From Lachnospiraceae bacterium (lineage in GTDB: Bacteria > Bacillota > Clostridia > Lachnospirales > Lachnospiraceae): a stretch of DNA of 53,826 nucleotides. Under the pieces are notes generated by a model, which worked only from the letters and a program-made list of their open reading frames with translations, made no database searches and was not told where the DNA came from. This document shows positions 33,028 to 41,915 of this stretch, one piece after another; the first letter of the stretch is position 1, and every line of letters starts with the position of its first letter. The stretch is taken from NCBI GenBank assembly GCA_021203205.1, contig JAJQBQ010000058.1, forward strand, positions 1 through 53,826, written 5' to 3'. Both the position numbers and the translations under genes were made by a program.

Positions 33028-34395
33028 TTATTTCCTGCCTGCGGCAAGCTTCACAGCCGCACTGATCCCGTTATTTTCGATTGATTTTATATCTTCCTCA
33101 ACGCTTTCCAGAAGATATGTCAAATCCGTATCCCAAAGATCCGTATTGCTTAATATTTCCGCCACCTGCGCCTTTTTTATAAAATCAATCACCGCAGGGT
33201 CATCGTTCGCGTTTTCGGTTTTATAAAACACAATGAGCGCCGCGAGAGAAAACACAAGACAGCGCGGAAGAGTGCCGAATTTGTCCGTATAGTCTTTTAT
33301 GCCCGGCAATATGCGCACCCTGAACTTGGATACCGAATTTAAAGCAATGCTCGACCAAAGGTGGTTTAGAAACGGATTTCGAAAGCGGTCAAACACATCG
33401 TATGCAAAACCTGCAAGCTCATTTTCGCTCATATTGATCGTGGGTATTATTTCCTCAAAGACAGCCTTTTTTATGTACGCGCTTAAAACCTCATGATCCA
33501 ACGCTTCGCGCACCGTCTCGATGCCCATAAGCATCGCCGGTGAAACAAGCGCTGTATGCGCACCATTTAATATTCTGACCTTGCGCTTTTTATAGGGCGT
33601 AACATCGTTCGTCCATATGACGTTCAATCCCGCCCTGTCAAACGGCAGCTCGTCTGCGTATTTTTTGCTGCCCTCGATTACCCATAAATGGAAAATCTCC
33701 GCTGTAACGATGAAATTGTCTATATAGCCGTATTTCCTGCACATTTCATCCGCCGTATCGCGCGGATAGCCCGTAACAATCCTGTCCACAAGTGTATTTG
33801 TGAATACGTTTTCCTCATTTATCCACCTTGCGAAATCCTTTCCGTAATTCCAGTCGGCGGCGTACTTTAGCACACATTCTTTCAGGCAGTCTCCGTTTTT
33901 GTCGATCAGCTCACAGGGAAGAAGCAGAAAGCCTCCAAGGCCTGCATCGTAACGCGCCTTTAGAAACATTGTAAGACGTCCGGGAAATGTGGTTGTGCGA
34001 AAATCACATTTCTCTTTTCTGTATTCGATTCCCGCCTCGGTGGTGTTCGACACAATATACCGCAGGTCGGGATTTTCAGCGCATTCGAAAAACTCGTTCG
34101 TATTCTCATACGGATTTATTCCGCGCGTGATACAGTCGATCGTGTGTTCCTCCTCGGCTTTCACGCCGTTTATAAGTCCGCGTAAACAGAGCGTATATAA
34201 GCCGTCCTGCGCATTCAACCCGTCAACGCGTCCGACCGGCAGCGGCTGAACTACAACCACGCCAAAATCCCCGGAACAATCCTTATTTAATCTGTCAAAC
34301 ATCCAGTCAACAAAACCGCGCAGGAAATTGCCCTCGCCGAATTGCAAAACGCGCTCCGTGTGCTTTTCATTATTTATTCTTTTTAACAATTCCAT
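33028..34395 (-). CDS. uxaB: Tagaturonate reductase (mannitol dehydrogenase family)
   Basis: 455 residues. The N-terminal Rossmann part has RVLQFGEGNFLRGFVDWMFD and VVVQPLPVG, then YIVSNTTEAGIEY; the C-terminal helical part has VRILNGAHTALVSPAMLMG with the catalytic Lys/Asn-type residues (KKRKVRILNGAH). It reduces tagaturonate to altronate with NADH, the step before UxaA. It is first gene of the pair. Upstream is one copy of the 137-bp repeat, which may supply its promoter. Fructuronate reductase is the alternative activity; pairing with UxaA favours tagaturonate. Confidence 0.9.
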   Translation of the reverse strand: MELLKRINNEKHTERVLQFGEGNFLRGFVDWMFDRLNKDCSGDFGVVVVQPLPVGRVDGLNAQDGLYTLCLRGLINGVKAEEEHTIDCITRGINPYENTNEFFECAENPDLRYIVSNTTEAGIEYRKEKCDFRTTTFPGRLTMFLKARYDAGLGGFLLLPCELIDKNGDCLKECVLKYAADWNYGKDFARWINEENVFTNTLVDRIVTGYPRDTADEMCRKYGYIDNFIVTAEIFHLWVIEGSKKYADELPFDRAGLNVIWTNDVTPYKKRKVRILNGAHTALVSPAMLMGIETVREALDHEVLSAYIKKAVFEEIIPTINMSENELAGFAYDVFDRFRNPFLNHLWSSIALNSVSKFRVRILPGIKDYTDKFGTLPRCLVFSLAALIVFYKTENANDDPAVIDFIKKAQVAEILSNTDLWDTDLTYLLESVEEDIKSIENNGISAAVKLAAGRK

Positions 34396-34453
34396 TTTTA
34401 CTCTCTCAAATGAAGTACTTTACCGCGTTATGAAATGAAATATCCTCGACATG

Positions 34454-34590
34454 CGCAGGATTCCATCAAATGCTTTCCACGCTGCCTCTGTTTTCAGCTG
34501 TGGACACTGTTTTTTCACAATTTGTATTATAAGGGCTTTACACGAAGCCCACAATGAAATATAATCACGAGAAATTGATTTATTCTCATC
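34454..34590. repeat. 137-bp direct repeat, copy A
   Basis: 135 of 137 bases identical to 38109-38245. Leftward it contains TATAAT with a weak -35 TTGTGG and keeps a long open frame encoding ISLWASCKALIIQIVKKQ. Copy A lies ahead of uxaB, copy B ahead of the second GH2 gene, so it may be a shared promoter or leader, or a small mobile or repetitive unit. Confidence 0.8.
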
Positions 34591-34633
34591 ACCTGACAAT
34601 TTTATCGCCCTTTCCAATTTTTATCGAAGTAAA

Positions 34634-34660
34634 CAGGAGACGGCCATATGCCGTCTCCTG
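34634..34660 (-). terminator. Terminator of the second GH2 gene
   Basis: Perfect 10-bp stem CAGGAGACGG / CCGTCTCCTG with a 7-base loop (34644-34650), followed leftward by TTTACTT, 37 bases after the GH2 stop. Confidence 0.65.
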
Positions 34661-34696
34661 CCCGATTCCTGAGGTAAAATTTCTCCTTTCAGGACT

Positions 34697-37600
34697 TTAT
34701 TCTTCCACCGCTTTTTTTCTCAGTGCCAGACTTGCGGCCGCCAGAAGCAGCCCTGCAAGCACCGCAATGCATATTTTCCACAGAAACACATCGCCTGTTT
34801 TCGGGGTATCCGCTCCGGAATCATCGGATGCTGTATCGGAAGCATCCGTCTCATCCCCGGAAGATACTTCCGCAGTTTCCGAGCTTTCATCTCCTGTCAG
34901 CTGTGAAGCTGTATCTTCTTCTTCCGTCGACGATGCCGTGGTTTCTTCATCCTCAACCGTCCCTTCGACAGTTTCTTCGCCATCATTCTCTGACTCTGCA
35001 ACTGTTTCCCCGGTCGTTTCCTCTGCAGTCGTGCTTTCCTCTTCTTCATTCACTTCTGTCGTTGATGTTTCCCCTTCGTTTTCCTCGTCCGGCTCCGTTG
35101 TCTCATCCTCGTCCGCAGATGATGCCGTTGTTTCCTCTTCTTCTCCGGAGTCAGATAATGTACCGTATACTTCCAACTCATAGATGGATGCGGCTACATA
35201 TTTTGCGGAACTAGAATACAGGCTGCAGGAGGTAATTCTGACGAGCACATACCTGGCAGATAATCCGTCAAAGCTTAACGTTTCCTGCTGTCCGGACAAT
35301 TCGTTTCCGTCTGTCTCGTATATTTTAACATATCCGGCACTTTCGGGATCAAAATCTGTCCCCTCCCCCTCAGGCGACGTATCCGTAGAAATCCAGATTT
35401 CATACTCGTAGGTGCGGTTATTTTTCGACTCCAGCAGGAGTTCCAGACTGGTGATGTCATAAACATCCTCGAGATCCACGCATAACCATTCCGGGTACTG
35501 CGCATCCCAGTTTCCGGATGAATCCTTCGTCTGTGCCACCCAGCGGGAACCATCCGAGCCATCCACAGCCATATCTGCCGTTGTCGTCGATCCATCAGAG
35601 GATGTTCCCTCCTCGCTGCTTGCGTATACCGTCTTATCCAGCGCAAGGTTATCTGATTTTTCACTGACTGTCCACTCACAGCTGTCCGCATATTGCGCGT
35701 CATCCCCCTCGCATGTTCCGATGACGCTGATTGTCACCTCGCCGACTTCCAGATTTACGCCTTCGGTCAGAAAGACACCGTTACCCTGCGCTTCCATCAG
35801 GCCAAGGCTTTCGCCGTTCACAAACAGTTCCACCGCATCACAGTTAGAGTAAACCTTGATATAAGTCTCGCCCTCAGTTCGGTCGGTCCAACGACGGCTT
35901 GTGATGTAAGTAAAGGAATCTGCCTGATTCCAGTTCGCCTTGTACAGATAAAAACTGTCTTTCTTTGTCTCACGGTCTGCGGTGACCAGTCCTTTATCAT
36001 TCAGAGCAACCTGCGATCCTTCACTTCGGGAATCCACGGCAAAATCGAACATCACCCAGTAGAACGTAGCCCAGAGCTCATCATGCTCGTTGATATAGGC
36101 AATGGCCTCCTCATTCATGAGATTCTGGTATTCTTCCGGATGCCATGCACCGCTGGCCGTGAGTCCGTTTTCTCCCAGAACCGGGTAGGCCTCGTGCTGC
36201 TCTACATTCGCGCCCCAGCCATATTCAGAGAGGCCCATGGCGCGGGAATCCAGCGCTGTTTTCCTGGTTATAACATCTTCAAATGTTCCATAGAAGTTTT
36301 CATCAGAATACCAGCCCGGATAAATATTCCAGGCAATCAGGTCGGACTTCCAGCCGACATTGCTCTCAAAATCTTCATTTACGGAATCCGCATCATTCTG
36401 GTCCATGGCGTAGTCGCGGTTGAGCGCCTGTGTCGTGTAGCGACCGGTGGTGTCGAGTTCGTGCGCCAGCTCATCCAGTTCATATAAAAGTGCCTTTGCT
36501 CCTGCCACCGCACTGGAAGATGTGGCATCCGTCAGGCTCGTGCCATTGCCAATCTCATTTTCCAGCCCCCAGAAAATGATGGACGGCCGGTTATACTGCT
36601 GGCAGATCAGCTCGGTCAGCTGATTTTTCGTGACTTCCTCGAAATCACTTCCGGAGCCAATCGCATTTACGAGCGGAATTTCCGTCCAGACCACAATACC
36701 ATATTCGTCACACAAGTCATAGAAATAATCTGTCTGCGGATAGTGGCAGAGTCTCACGCAGTTAATACCCAGCTCCAGCATAATCTGCATGTCATTATAA
36801 TGATCCTCTTCCGTCATGGCGCTTCCACTGCCGGCAAGGAACGAGTGGCGGTTTACGCCGCGCAGCGTGTATTTTTCTCCGTTCAGGTAAAATCCTTCAT
36901 CCTCATCCACATAGAAATAACGGAAACCGATTTTATCTGATACCTCATCGATCACGATTCCGTCGCTGTTTGTGATAGTCAGCGTTACCGTATACTGATA
37001 CCCGGCATTTGTGTTATCCGCATTTTTAGAATAATCAATTCCCTCCCACAAAGTCGGATCTTCTACTTTCAGATCTTCACTGAACGTATAGCTGCTGTTC
37101 GCTTCAATTGTGACTTCTTTCGTGAATGCTTCCGGCGCATTATCCCCTTCCACGGTAACCGTAACCGTCACAGTCTGCGCCGTGTCCGCCGCGTTAACCA
37201 AATCTGCCTGCACATTAAATTCGCCCAGATCCTCCGGCTCCTCCAGACTCCGCATGTAACCCGTTGTCAGATACAGCCCCGAAGAACCGTAGCTTTCCAG
37301 ATCCACATGTACCTCATCCACCGCGACCAGATACACACGGCGGTAAATGCCACCGTACATATTAAAGTCTGCGGAAATCGGCGCGATGTTCTGATCTAGC
37401 GTATTATCCACTTTCACGTAGATGTAATTGTATCCATCCTCCGAAAGGTAATCCGTAATGTTGTAGCGGAACGCCGTGTAACCGCCCTGATGTGTCTCGC
37501 CGACTTTTACGCCGTTCACATACAGATCCGTTTTCGTGTTCGCGCCGAGGAATTCGATATAAATCTGCTTTCCCTGCTGTGATTCATCAATCGTAAATTC

Positions 37601-38062
37601 CTTGTAATACCAATAGGATGTTCTGTCATAATCACTTCCGCCATCGTCCGCATCCTCCGCGTTCCAGGTGTGCGGAATGGTGACGCTCTCCCAGTCGCTG
37701 CGGTCGGAAGCCAGCGCATCCGCTTCGGAAAGCGCCCTTCCGCCGAAGAGCCACTCGCCGTCCAGTTCCACGGCATATTCCTCATCTCTGCCGCTTGCGG
37801 TCTGGATGGGAATTTCCAGCGTGTCGTCCGACACCGTTAAGGATGTCGACAACAGCTCCGCATTATCAGCAATCGCTGTCGTATCCGCGCTTTCTCCGGT
37901 TGCCATATTCTCTGCTTCGTTTTTCATTTCCGTTTCCCTGTTTTCCATTCCATTTGCAAGAATTCTGAATCCACACAGGACTCCTGCTGCAACCAGCACA
38001 GTAAGAACCACCCCCGCTGCAATACCGAATGACATTCGTTTTCTTTCATTCTTTTTTTTCAT
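34697..38062 (-). CDS. GH2 beta-galactosidase, F5/8-type domain, sortase-anchored
   Basis: 1121 residues. Uncleaved or signal-type N-terminal helix (IAAGVVLTVLVAAGVLCGF), then the same GH2 architecture as its paralogue (roughly 90 percent identical): ELDGEWLFGGRALSE, NRHSFLAGSGSAMTEEDH, acid/base in FWGLENEIG, nucleophile in MGLSEYGWG, F5/8 type C module. It then has ~110 residues of Ser/Thr/Glu-rich stalk, TPKTGD, a hydrophobic helix and basic tail KKAVEE: a wall-sorting signal of the PKTG variety. So this copy is fixed to peptidoglycan, unlike the lipoprotein paralogue. The ATG at 38062 follows AGGAGAAG; an upstream open frame through the 137-bp repeat is leader, not protein. Probably controlled by the divergent AraC gene. 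Confidence 0.92.
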   Translation of the reverse strand: MKKKNERKRMSFGIAAGVVLTVLVAAGVLCGFRILANGMENRETEMKNEAENMATGESADTTAIADNAELLSTSLTVSDDTLEIPIQTASGRDEEYAVELDGEWLFGGRALSEADALASDRSDWESVTIPHTWNAEDADDGGSDYDRTSYWYYKEFTIDESQQGKQIYIEFLGANTKTDLYVNGVKVGETHQGGYTAFRYNITDYLSEDGYNYIYVKVDNTLDQNIAPISADFNMYGGIYRRVYLVAVDEVHVDLESYGSSGLYLTTGYMRSLEEPEDLGEFNVQADLVNAADTAQTVTVTVTVEGDNAPEAFTKEVTIEANSSYTFSEDLKVEDPTLWEGIDYSKNADNTNAGYQYTVTLTITNSDGIVIDEVSDKIGFRYFYVDEDEGFYLNGEKYTLRGVNRHSFLAGSGSAMTEEDHYNDMQIMLELGINCVRLCHYPQTDYFYDLCDEYGIVVWTEIPLVNAIGSGSDFEEVTKNQLTELICQQYNRPSIIFWGLENEIGNGTSLTDATSSSAVAGAKALLYELDELAHELDTTGRYTTQALNRDYAMDQNDADSVNEDFESNVGWKSDLIAWNIYPGWYSDENFYGTFEDVITRKTALDSRAMGLSEYGWGANVEQHEAYPVLGENGLTASGAWHPEEYQNLMNEEAIAYINEHDELWATFYWVMFDFAVDSRSEGSQVALNDKGLVTADRETKKDSFYLYKANWNQADSFTYITSRRWTDRTEGETYIKVYSNCDAVELFVNGESLGLMEAQGNGVFLTEGVNLEVGEVTISVIGTCEGDDAQYADSCEWTVSEKSDNLALDKTVYASSEEGTSSDGSTTTADMAVDGSDGSRWVAQTKDSSGNWDAQYPEWLCVDLEDVYDITSLELLLESKNNRTYEYEIWISTDTSPEGEGTDFDPESAGYVKIYETDGNELSGQQETLSFDGLSARYVLVRITSCSLYSSSAKYVAASIYELEVYGTLSDSGEEEETTASSADEDETTEPDEENEGETSTTEVNEEEESTTAEETTGETVAESENDGEETVEGTVEDEETTASSTEEEDTASQLTGDESSETAEVSSGDETDASDTASDDSGADTPKTGDVFLWKICIAVLAGLLLAAASLALRKKAVEE

Positions 38063-38431
38063 ACCACTTCTCCTCATAATCCCACCGCACAGGCCTGCAG
38101 TACCGATACGCAGGATTCCATCAAATGCTTTCCACGCTGCCTCTGTTTTCAGCTGTGGACACTGTTTTTTCACAATTTGTATTATAAGAGCTTTACACGA
38201 AGCCCACAATGAGATATAATCACGAGAAATTGATTTATTCTCATCTCTTGGCTATTTCATGGCTATCCATGCGAAATACGCTGTGATCTGATCTGCCACA
38301 GCTGCATTCCGGCTCGGTCTCTTTTCAGGAAGAACGGCGTTGTGAACAAAAAATATAACACTGCGGATTTATTGTCTTACAGAAGTGGCCTGTGAATAGC
38401 ATTGAAAATTCCTGTGCGAGGAGAACTGCTT
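38063..38431. promoter_or_regulatory. Divergent control region, GH2 / araC-like
   Basis: 369 bp without a gene. Contains copy B of the 137-bp repeat (with TATAAT read leftward to GH2) and about 185 bp of unique AT-rich sequence before the AraC gene. No clear direct-repeat operator was found by eye. Confidence 0.5.
38109..38245. repeat. 137-bp direct repeat, copy B
   Basis: See copy A at 34454-34590; the two differences are G/A at one position near the TATAAT and G/A in the AATGAGATATAATC stretch. Near-identity far above that of the paralogous GH2 genes points to a recent copy or to gene conversion. Confidence 0.8.
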
Positions 38432-39193
38432 ATGTTAGAAATCTTAAAAATCGGCGAACGCTCCACCCACACCCCGGATTTTGAGGTAGACCGGCCGAAC
38501 GGCTATCCCCATTATCTGGTTTTGCTGGTCCAGTCGCCCGCGCGCTATCTGGTGGACGGCTGCTGGCAGGATGTGAAACCGGACAGCGCGGTCGTGTTTC
38601 TTCCCGGGCAGAAGCACCGCTATACCGCCGCAGACGGCAAACCATATATCGACAGCTGGTTTCACGCCCGTTTTCAGGAATCTGTTTTCGACAGTCATTT
38701 TCCTTTCGGGGAGCCTTTCCCGCTGCGCCGCGCGGAAAATTATTATGCGCTGTTTCATGTCATTTACGACGTTTACTTCTCCGCCACGCCGCACAGCCGG
38801 TTGACCATTCATCACCTCGGCATTTCTCTGTTAAACATGCTTGCGGATGAGATCCATACGCAGTCCAGGCCGCCCATTTACGACTCGCTGGTTCGCCTGC
38901 GCGAGTCTGTCTACCAGCACCCGGAGCGGGACTGGACCGTTCCCACGATGGCAGATTTCGTTTCCGTCAGTCCCGGATATCTGCATAAGATTTATAAGCA
39001 GTATTTCGGCACCACCTGCAACCGTGACATCATACAGAGCCGCACGGAAGCAGCCTGCGAGCTGCTCGCCTCCTCAAACAAGCCGGTGGGGCAGGTGGCG
39101 GAAGCCTGCGGGTATCAGAATGTGGAGCATTTTGTGCGGCAGTTTAAGGCCTGCACGGGAGTCACGCCGGGAAATTATCGTAAAAAATGCTGA
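38432..39193 (+). CDS. AraC-family transcriptional regulator
   Basis: 253 residues. N-terminal sensing domain with HYLVLLVQSPARYLVDGCW and AVVFLPGQKHRYTAADG; C-terminal double helix-turn-helix from DWTVPTMADFVSVSPGYLHK to CGYQNVEHFVRQFKACTGVT, then PGNYRKK. GAGGAGAA precedes the ATG at 38432. Divergent from the wall-anchored GH2 gene and most likely its activator; part of this gene sequence also survives beside the other GH2 gene. Confidence 0.92.
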   Translation: MLEILKIGERSTHTPDFEVDRPNGYPHYLVLLVQSPARYLVDGCWQDVKPDSAVVFLPGQKHRYTAADGKPYIDSWFHARFQESVFDSHFPFGEPFPLRRAENYYALFHVIYDVYFSATPHSRLTIHHLGISLLNMLADEIHTQSRPPIYDSLVRLRESVYQHPERDWTVPTMADFVSVSPGYLHKIYKQYFGTTCNRDIIQSRTEAACELLASSNKPVGQVAEACGYQNVEHFVRQFKACTGVTPGNYRKKC

Positions 39194-39200
39194 AGAAAAA

Positions 39201-39226
39201 GCGGCCTGGTATCGTTGCCAGACCGC
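39201..39226 (+). terminator. Terminator of the araC-like gene
   Basis: GCGGcCTGG pairs with CCAGaCCGC over an 8-base loop, 8 bases after the stop codon; the T-run is weak. Confidence 0.5.
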
Positions 39227-39265
39227 AATATCATTTCTCGCAAGTTCAAAAATCGCTATTCGATT

Positions 39266-39610
39266 TTATATCGTTTTCTTCACTTCCTCTTTCATCTCTT
39301 TTAAAACCTGAATAACGCTTTTCAGGTTTTCTCTGCTGATTTCATCATAATGCACGCCCGCTGTGACAGAGACCGGCTCACGTGTCACGGCATATAGGTC
39401 ACGGGCCCACTCTTCACAGATTTCGAGTTCCCTGTGACCGGGAAGTCCGATGGAATGCAGGATTCCTGCCTCGTCCGCCACGACGGCCGCGCCGATGTGG
39501 GTTTTTTCACCGCCGAAGATGGTAATGCAGTTACCATAATCGAGGTGCTCCACGGTCACCCGGATTTCTCTGTCGAGGACATTCCGATGAAATTCTTTTC
39601 GTTCCTTCAC
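39266..39610 (-). CDS. lpdD: LpdD-like prenylated-flavin chaperone
   Basis: 114 residues matching the small LpdD family: VTVEHLDYGNCITIFGG, GAAVVADEAG, SIGLPGHRELEICEEWARDL, PVSVTAGVHYDEISRENLK. In lactobacilli LpdD is needed with LpdB (UbiX) and LpdC (UbiD) for gallate decarboxylase activity and is described as a chaperone for the prenylated flavin cofactor. The start is GTG at 39610 with AAAGGG upstream. The UbiD and UbiX partners are 7.4 kb away at 46975-49024, with the tannase next door. All three subunits are thus in one catabolic block but in different transcripts. Confidence 0.85.
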   Translation of the reverse strand: MKERKEFHRNVLDREIRVTVEHLDYGNCITIFGGEKTHIGAAVVADEAGILHSIGLPGHRELEICEEWARDLYAVTREPVSVTAGVHYDEISRENLKSVIQVLKEMKEEVKKTI

Positions 39611-39641
39611 TTTATTTGTAACCCTTTCTCACAAAATTCAT

Positions 39642-39668
39642 GGCCTGCGAGAATCTTTCCCGCAGGCC
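39642..39668 (-). terminator. Terminator after the tannase gene
   Basis: GGCCTGCG (39642-39649) and CGCAGGCC (39661-39668) form an 8-bp stem, leftward of the tannase stop and upstream of the LpdD gene, with AATTTTG beyond. Confidence 0.55.
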
Positions 39669-39771
39669 ACTTTTCCTGCTCCTTGTATTTCCCCGCTTAA
39701 TCGTTTAACGATCCGGCATTTCCGATGTCGTGCTCATCAGTATCTCATTAATTTTAATTGCATATAAAACT

Positions 39772-39830
39772 CCCATGCCCGCTTCGCAGTACCACCAGGG
39801 ATGAATGCGATGAATGCCGATTACTCCGTC
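39772..39830. repeat. CATGCCCGCTTCGC palindromic element, copy 1
   Basis: CCCATGCCCGCTTCGCAG then a block with ATGAATGCCGATTACTCCG resembles 44501-44560 (CTCATGCCCGCTTCGCGG ... GATGACTCCGGC) and the start of 46795-46830 (CATGTCCGCGTCGCGG). A degenerate dispersed palindrome found three times in intergenic gaps of this catabolic block. Confidence 0.45.
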
Positions 39831-39884
39831 AAAATGCACGATTTATAATTTTAAGTGATTCTCACTAAAAACAGTTTTCACAGC

Positions 39885-41729
39885 TTAATCTGCCCTGCAA
39901 ATCCCATCGATCCACGCGAACAGCTCTTCCAGATCATAATCCCCGCTGTGCGGCAGACCCCAGGGCAGGAAGAAGTCCACATCATATCCCCGGGTTTCCA
40001 GAAGAACAGCCAGGATCACCGGAATGGCCAGCGATGTGTCCCGGTCGAAAGCGCCATGGCGGATGCGCCAGTGCTTCGCCGTACCCGGCGTGCCAGTCTT
40101 TCCAGATGTATCGGCTGTGCCGGGTATGCCAGAGGTACCGGGTGTGCCGATATAATTTACCGGATTCATGATGTGGATCAGCTGCTCCGGCGCCTTTTCG
40201 CCACCCGCCGTGCTGTGGGCTGCGGAATAATCGGTAAAATGTCTGGCATGGATCTCTTCCGTGCCAAATTCCTCATTTTCCGGGCTTTTCAGGTCAGGCG
40301 AATCGAAGGCCGGCGTGGCTTTCATGCGGGTAATGGCGCTCACGAAGCCGTTCCAGTCGATGTCAGTCACTTTTCCGTCTTCCACTATAAGGTAAGACTG
40401 CGCCTCGATGTCACTTCCGGCGACCTGCAGCCAGGCGCGGTTCTTCGCAGTATCGTGAGTGTCGAGCTCCTTCTGCGCGGAGCGGATGACCTGTTCCTTC
40501 ACATAATCCGCGAAGCTTCCGGTGCCGTCCGGGTTTAAGGTGAGAGATCTTTCTGAACCTGTTTTCTTCGCAAAATCCCTCTCTGCCTCAGCAGGCACTT
40601 CCGCCGCTTCTGCTCTTTTATTTGCGCCTTCCACTTTTTCTTCCGAGCAATCGATTCCGGGCATCCAACTCCCGGACAAACGGCTTTCCGATTCTTTTTC
40701 TAAATTTCTTTTTGGTTCCACTAAATTCAGACTGTTCACATACGCCGGGAACATCGCCTTTAATTCTGCGGACATCCGGATCTGCCCATCCGTCATCACG
40801 CCCGTGTTTGGAACGGGCCGGATACCGTCCGGCGTCATCTCAAACCGCGTCGCGTGGAATTCGTTTTGTCCCGCGAAGAGCCACTCATAGGCCATGTCCG
40901 CATGTTCCAGGTTGTGGATCGGGCAGTAGCAGCTGGCGGCGAACACATCATCCCTTTCCTTCGCCGCACCGATGGCTTCCAGGTACGGCTCGTAGTCCGG
41001 GCTGTTTCCCGTGGTGCCCGCCAGTGCGGACAGTGCGCCGCCGGCGCTCGTACCGTTGGTGATAATGTGCTCCGTGTCGCCGGGGATGTGATCCTTATTT
41101 TTTCTTAAATAGCGGATGGCCGCCTTCATGTCCACGATCAGGGCCGGAGCCTTGCCCACGGCGCGGCCAGTTTTTCCCGCAGGCAAGTCACCTGCGGGGG
41201 CATGCATGTCTGAAACGGGCGTTTTTTCCATCCGGTCTTCCGATTCTGCCATCGGCGGTCTCCCTGCCGGGCCGCGCAGCTCTCCCTCTCCCATCGGCGG
41301 TCTCCCCGCAGGATCGTGCGGCCTTTCCGGCCTCTTCTTCGCGACACTTCCCTCAAAAAATTCCATGGACGGCATGCCCGTGGTGCGCCCGCGCACCCCC
41401 GCGCTCACGACCACATATCCGTGCTGCAGACCGCGAAATACAGAATTGATCTGATCCTCATGACCGATGCCGGGTTCGTCCGACGGGCCTTCCATGTAGC
41501 CTCCCACCGTGTTCGGCATAAAAATTGGTGCCGTATGCAGACTGTACCCATTGATCATTCCATCTTGATAATAGCTTTCCGGCACAAAAATGTTCATCTT
41601 CTGCACATCGGCCGTCGGCGCTGCGCAGTAGGGAATGTCCATAAATGCGCGGTAGGTGATCGTTTCACCTCCGAGCGTGCAAGTCTTCACCGCGTACTTT
41701 GTTTCGTCAAAAAATAATGTGTCTTCCAT
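39885..41729 (-). CDS. Tannase (tannin acyl hydrolase), bacterial subtype B-like
   Basis: 614 residues. Ser228 in [12 protein letters not shown] is the nucleophile; Asp562/Asp564 in [10 protein letters not shown] and His594 in [18 protein letters not shown] match the Asp and His of Lactobacillus tannase. The N terminus ([31 protein letters not shown]) and [12 protein letters not shown] also fit. No signal peptide, so intracellular. It hydrolyses galloyl esters to gallate. It is ~140 residues longer than usual owing to low-complexity inserts: 150-205 with repeated PAGRPPM units, ~375-430, and ~525-545 with [19 protein letters not shown] precedes the ATG. Neighbours (LpdD, IclR, UbiD, UbiX) supply the next step for gallate. 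Confidence 0.87.
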   Translation of the reverse strand: MEDTLFFDETKYAVKTCTLGGETITYRAFMDIPYCAAPTADVQKMNIFVPESYYQDGMINGYSLHTAPIFMPNTVGGYMEGPSDEPGIGHEDQINSVFRGLQHGYVVVSAGVRGRTTGMPSMEFFEGSVAKKRPERPHDPAGRPPMGEGELRGPAGRPPMAESEDRMEKTPVSDMHAPAGDLPAGKTGRAVGKAPALIVDMKAAIRYLRKNKDHIPGDTEHIITNGTSAGGALSALAGTTGNSPDYEPYLEAIGAAKERDDVFAASCYCPIHNLEHADMAYEWLFAGQNEFHATRFEMTPDGIRPVPNTGVMTDGQIRMSAELKAMFPAYVNSLNLVEPKRNLEKESESRLSGSWMPGIDCSEEKVEGANKRAEAAEVPAEAERDFAKKTGSERSLTLNPDGTGSFADYVKEQVIRSAQKELDTHDTAKNRAWLQVAGSDIEAQSYLIVEDGKVTDIDWNGFVSAITRMKATPAFDSPDLKSPENEEFGTEEIHARHFTDYSAAHSTAGGEKAPEQLIHIMNPVNYIGTPGTSGIPGTADTSGKTGTPGTAKHWRIRHGAFDRDTSLAIPVILAVLLETRGYDVDFFLPWGLPHSGDYDLEELFAWIDGICRAD

Positions 41730-41915
41730 GGATTACTGCCTCCTTTAAAAAATATCAAAATGATACCATGGATCCGTAAATCTCCTGCCTTCACCTGGAA
41801 ACGCTCCGCGTTTGTTTTTGTTACAGCTTAGAAACCGTTTTGTCTCCGGTGTCATTTATTTAAAACTTTTCAACTTTTGTTTTCACCTAAAGTCTCATAA
41901 GCTTGCATGTAAAGT

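Noticed and set aside
34420-34617. Small gene within the 137-bp repeat
   Set aside because: The frame is shared by both copies, but it contains the apparent promoter and has no ribosome site, so I treat it as leader or repeat sequence.
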